From Symbiodinium microadriaticum (lineage: Eukaryota > Sar > Dinophyceae > Suessiales > Symbiodiniaceae), in the NCBI GenBank assembly GCA_001939145.1, contig LSRX01000285.1, positions 604,648-668,647 on the forward strand: a DNA stretch of 64,000 nt, read 5' to 3'. The position numbers were made by a program, and so were the translations under genes. Within the stretch, counting starts at the first letter, position 1; every line of letters begins with the position of its first letter. The notes beneath the pieces were generated by a model. That model was not told the DNA's origin. It saw only the letters and a list, made by a program, of their open reading frames with translations, and did not search any database. This document shows positions 60,749 to 64,000 of the stretch, in pieces.

Positions 60749-62380
60749 CTAGCCCGCAGCTGGAGCACGCGCAGGGCCAGAGACCAAGGAGGTTGGAGCA
60801 ACCGTGTACGCATCCTGGTCCTCCTGCGGCCGTGCTTCTCCTATGGAACTCAGATCCACGGCAAGTCGGAGATTTTTTGGATCTACTTGTAGAGCTCCTC
60901 CATCAGCCTTCTCACACCAAACCTTGCCGGTGTTGATGTCCTTGTCCGCGAAACTGCAAAAGCAAAGCCGGCAGGGCGTCGCAGAGTCCCATGTCTCGTC
61001 GGTCTTTACGAGGACCTTGTACCGGTACTTGCCATGCAGCAGATCGTCGCTGTAGCTGATGGGATGCAAGTCTAGCCTAGACACAGCACAGATGCGGCGC
61101 TTCTGCTTGTCCAGCGGAGCCACGCAGACCATACCCGACCCGGGCAGGCGAGTTCCATTGCAATCCGTCGGGGGCAGCATGGTTACCAGCTTGCCATGAA
61201 GATCCGGCTGCCCCGGGCCCACGAGATGTTGCGTCAGGTGACACTCGAAGATCTGGCCGGGCAGGAAATCGCCCTTAACTTCGCCCCTCTTCCAGGCTGT
61301 CTCCGTGCCGGCATTCTGAACTTGTATCAGGTATCGGGAAACCAGCTCTGCGAGGCCTGTGAAATGCCGCTCTTTCCCTCGGAGCCGCAGGGAAGCACCA
61401 GCAAAGACCTGTTTCAACACCTTCGGATCCCTTGGATCTTTCAAGAACTTGCCGATGTCAACGTCCATCGCCTCCTCGCAGATCTCACCAGCCTCGGTGT
61501 CAAGGAAAAGCGAGAGGTGAAACTCCATCACTGTGCCTTCGTGCACGTCGTCCATGGTCAGATGGTTGCGACGCGAATCCACACAATTCTCTCTCAAGAG
61601 GCTGATACCAAAAACCTGCAAATAGATCTGAGCGTAGACCCAGCGCCGCAGATCCAGTGCCCGGCAAGTGCCTCTGAGCCAAACGCGACTTTCGATTACC
61701 AACGGCTTCTCTTGGGGTTGGGTATGCCTGTGCAAATGCCTCACGACTACGTAGCCAAGTGTGTCGTTGCCGTCGGACCGCACGGCATGGTCAGCAGGGT
61801 CGTGGAAGTCATGTTTCAAAACCGCGCTGTGTCGAATCCAGTGCAGCTCTTGGTCCCTCTTTGCCCAGTCAAGCAGAACGGCTGGGCAGGTTTTTGGGGG
61901 CACGCCCTCACGAAACTCGACTCTGGCTGGGCCGCGAGTCAGCAAGTTTCGATTCTTCTGATTCGGAAGGTTCGCCTTGGCGGGGGCTGCTGTGTCTGAA
62001 ACGGTTGGGAGTTGGCTGCGCCTCCTCCCAGACTGCTTCCGGCGGCGCTCTTCCCCTTGCAGCGTCGCAGATCCTGTCTGCATGGTTGCCGACATTGCCG
62101 GCTCTGCTTGGTGGTCAGCTGCTGTTGCCTCTGAGGCACAGGACCCAGATCCCATGAAAGCAAACGCAGACGGCGGCCCAGCGGGGACGAAGATGCATGG
62201 CGCAGGTCCAGGTGCCAGCATCTGCTGTGGATACGGCCCCGAAAGCTGCCATGCAGCGGGAAAAGTGCACTGCGCTTGCGGGAAAGGCTGCATCTCCCTG
62301 TCCACTTTCGCTTCGAGCTCCGGACCCTCATCCCGAGGCTGCAAGCGTTGCAAGGGCAGGCCGGGGCTGCTTTGCGACAT
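60749..62380 (-). CDS. 543-residue uncharacterised protein, single exon
   Basis: The longest clean frame in the window. Start ATG at 62380; an in-frame TAG 12 bases upstream fixes it unless an earlier exon is spliced in. Residues 1-100 are rich in P, Q, A and S (low complexity). Residues ~108-122 are strongly basic (GEERRRKQSGRRRSQ), a possible nuclear localisation signal. From ~155 the sequence is globular: EFREGVPPKTCPAVLLDWAK, LRRWVYAQIYLQVFGISLLR, MEFHLSLFLDTEAGEICEEA, VLKQVFAGASLRLRGKERHF and KYRYKVLVKTDETWDSATPC, with cysteines at CRLCFCSF. The last ~30 residues are again low complexity. No signal peptide or membrane helix. I could not assign a family. Plus-strand frames here are shadows. 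Confidence 0.75.
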   Translation of the reverse strand: MSQSSPGLPLQRLQPRDEGPELEAKVDREMQPFPQAQCTFPAAWQLSGPYPQQMLAPGPAPCIFVPAGPPSAFAFMGSGSCASEATAADHQAEPAMSATMQTGSATLQGEERRRKQSGRRRSQLPTVSDTAAPAKANLPNQKNRNLLTRGPARVEFREGVPPKTCPAVLLDWAKRDQELHWIRHSAVLKHDFHDPADHAVRSDGNDTLGYVVVRHLHRHTQPQEKPLVIESRVWLRGTCRALDLRRWVYAQIYLQVFGISLLRENCVDSRRNHLTMDDVHEGTVMEFHLSLFLDTEAGEICEEAMDVDIGKFLKDPRDPKVLKQVFAGASLRLRGKERHFTGLAELVSRYLIQVQNAGTETAWKRGEVKGDFLPGQIFECHLTQHLVGPGQPDLHGKLVTMLPPTDCNGTRLPGSGMVCVAPLDKQKRRICAVSRLDLHPISYSDDLLHGKYRYKVLVKTDETWDSATPCRLCFCSFADKDINTGKVWCEKADGGALQVDPKNLRLAVDLSSIGEARPQEDQDAYTVAPTSLVSGPARAPAAG

Positions 62381-62955
62381 GCCAAAGTCGCAACTCTACA
62401 CAGAGAATCTATACATCTCATCTCAAGACCCGAGAAGGTGCTGGCCGCGGCCGATTTTCACAAGCCATATTTATCACCTTGTTAAGAGATCCAAGGGAGG
62501 CACAGTAGAACACAGTAGAGTGGGTGCGAGCTGCTGAAACACTTGAGGACATGACGAAACCAAGCGCCGAGCCCGCTGCATTTTGTCGTCAATGTCGCCC
62601 CACCAACCCTGCGACAAAGAGGTCCAAAATGTTCGAGCTCTGTGACTGAGTGATTTGAGGCTGCCAATGGGGGGGGAGCACCACGTCGTCTTCCTCCAGG
62701 CGGCCTATCTTTTGTACGCACAGAGCTGCATGCATGCAAAGGAAGAGCGACGCCTCCAAGAGGCACCGGGGCCCTGTCGAGGTGATCTAGGCACGCGGCC
62801 TTTCTCGCTTGGAGGCTTGGCCCTCCGAAATTCTGAATTCCGCCATCGGACACAGCATCACAATGAGCTCCTCGTCCAGACGCCGGGGCACCGTCGTATG
62901 CTGTTGTAGTACAGTGGTTGTCGCAGTAGAGGCGCTAGCAGTAATATGGTGGTGG

Positions 62956-62956
62956 T

Positions 62957-63023
<67 letters not shown>
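62956..63023 (+). repeat. CAG trinucleotide tract (~22 units)
   Basis: An uninterrupted CAG/AGC tract. In the plus frame starting 62946 it would encode about 22 alanines, followed by a lysine-rich segment (NLKAKVTSSKKQRDIRNEQK) to 63335; the minus strand also reads as alanine. The GTGGTGGTAG and ACGGTGGTAGTAG borders are further trinucleotide variants. Whether it is translated is unknown. Confidence 0.9.
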
Positions 63024-63025
<2 letters not shown>

Positions 63026-63343
63026 GGTGGTAGTAGCAGTGCTGGATGCTGGCAGTAGCAAGGCCACAACCAAGAATCTAAAAGCAAAAGTCACCAGCAG
63101 CAAAAAGCAGAGGGACATCCGAAACGAACAAAAACAGCTACGACACCACATGCACTCTCTTGAAAAGGGACAAGCCTCCCCTTGTAGCTTCTCTAGTATC
63201 CACCAATTCTCGGGTTTCAGGCAGCCAGCCAGCACTTCGGCTGCTGGGAGCTTCAAGTCTGGAGCAGAGAAGCACAGACGCAACAATTTCTCAAAACTGA
63301 CGTCACAAAGCACCCCCTGCCCTGCCCACGTCTGACTTCGTTT

Positions 63344-63962
63344 CTAAAGGCCAGAGCTTGCGGAGCTTCTTGGGCCTCCAGCGCTGCCCGTGTCGCTGGT
63401 GGACTGGCTTCGTAGCTCGGAAGCCCCGGAGATCGCCAACGCCTGCAGCAGAGCCCAGCTCACGTCGCCCTCCGACGCCAGGTCCGACTTCGAGAAAGTC
63501 TGCGCATCAGACTTGGAGAGCTCGTCCGTGCCGGCCAGGCAGACTGGCCGAAGATCCAAAGCCGTCTCGAACCACTCCTCCAACCTGCGTGTGTCGGCGA
63601 CACTGTCTGGCCCCAGCTGGAAAGGCAACAAGTTCTCCATGGACTCGGCACCCACTTGGGCGCCATCCTCTGCATCTTCCGTCACGTCTTTGGATGGTCT
63701 TCACCGAGTTTCAGCTGCATGCCCTGCAAGGCTTGGCGATGGAGATCTTCGGCCTCTTGCCACTTGCCTTGCTCTTGCAGACACCTGGCCAGGTCATGGA
63801 CACAGGACAATGTGTTCGGATGGTCCTCTCCGAGCTGTGCCAGCCTGGCCTGCAAGGCCTCACGATGCAGCTCCTCTGCCTCTTCGAGCTTACCTCTGTC
63901 GCGCAGGAGGATACCCAGGCTGTTGATGCTGTTGATGGTGTCTGGATGGTCCTGTCCGAGCT
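63344..63962 (-). CDS. TPR (kinesin-light-chain type) protein, 3' part
   Basis: On the minus strand 63962-63684 encodes two to three tetratricopeptide repeats: KLGQDHPDTINSINSLGILL, RDRGKLEEAEELHREALQAR, LGEDHPNTLSCVHDLARCLQ, EQGKWQEAEDLHRQALQGMQ and LKLGEDHPKT. Spacing is that of kinesin-light-chain-like TPRs (42 residues, GEDHP turns), which act as protein-binding scaffolds. This frame hits TGA right after HPKT (63683-63685). A one-base-shifted frame continues KDVTEDAEDGAQVGAESMEN, then RRLEEWFETALDLRPVCLAG, to a stop at 63344, and looks like a genuine C-terminal region. So there is a one-base frameshift (error or mutation) or a splice at this point. The 5' part lies beyond the window; 63963-64000 is simple repeat. 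Confidence 0.7.
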
Positions 63963-64000
63963 TTGCCTCCCCCTCCCTTCCCCTTCCCCTCCCCTCCCCT
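63963..64000 (+). repeat. CCCCT pyrimidine microsatellite
   Basis: CCTCCCCTCCCTTCCCCTTC and further CCCCT units run to the window end. On the minus strand this lies directly before the TPR coding sequence, so it is probably intronic. Confidence 0.85.

Noticed and set aside
60804-62508. Plus-strand frames up to 267 codons opposite the 543-residue gene
   Set aside because: Antisense shadows: less protein-like composition and broken into several phases, while the minus frame is continuous.
62946-63335. Poly-alanine protein gene on the plus strand
   Set aside because: The start codon lies only a few bases before the CAG tract and the minus strand is open too; kept as a microsatellite with a note.
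1-64000. Dinoflagellate spliced-leader gene or relic leader (CCGTAGCCATTTTGGCTCAAG-type)
   Set aside because: I looked for the 22-mer core on the plus strand and found no copy; only short chance matches such as CCGTAGCC at about 4990.

Overview
The window looks like nuclear DNA of a protist alga, most probably a dinoflagellate; I could not test this by a search. Four things point that way. The telomere-type heptamer TTTAGGG/CCCTAAA is scattered internally across most of the window. Reading frames are short and look like exons, with GT-AG and at least one apparent GC-AG junction. Genes lie on both strands, with no operon structure or ribosome-binding sites. The only family I can name is the kinesin-light-chain type of TPR. 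No rRNA, tRNA, CRISPR array, bacterial promoter or dinoflagellate spliced-leader sequence was recognised.

Layout. 1-6 kb: telomere-like arrays on both strands, a cysteine-rich repeat gene broken by short inverted-repeat elements, and a minus-strand exon split by one such element. 6-9.3 kb: one terminal exon, a T-rich stretch, a diverged direct repeat and a TPR fragment that ends at a telomere motif. 9.3-19.2 kb: GC-richer exon territory, including a minus-strand gene whose three downstream exons join in phase, a plus-strand frame cut by a telomere insertion, a 452-bp direct duplication carrying exons and a ~320-bp tandem duplication. 19.2-25.7 kb: AT-richer low-complexity DNA with telomere arrays, short elements and microsatellites, ending at an 835-bp assembly gap (25708-26542). 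26.5-50 kb: many exon-like segments on both strands, few telomere motifs and no recognised families. 50-60 kb: telomere arrays again, AT-richer exons, more short elements and a 53-bp minisatellite. 60-64 kb: one long intronless minus-strand ORF (543 codons), a CAG tract and the 3' part of a second TPR gene that runs to the window edge.

The strongest unusual signal is how the telomere motifs are placed. At 11680-11754 a 41-bp telomere-motif insert is flanked by a 17-bp direct duplication and breaks a reading frame; removing the insert and one duplicate copy restores the frame. At 20182-20230 a similar insert has an 11-bp duplication. Several reading frames elsewhere stop in, start beside or read through the motif. 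The second signal is a family of ~90-120 bp elements with CTGGGTTCTTG termini and 4-bp target duplications, one of them inside a coding frame. Most exon calls rest on reading-frame composition and splice consensus judged by eye. They carry low to moderate confidence, and where the two strands are hard to tell apart I say so.
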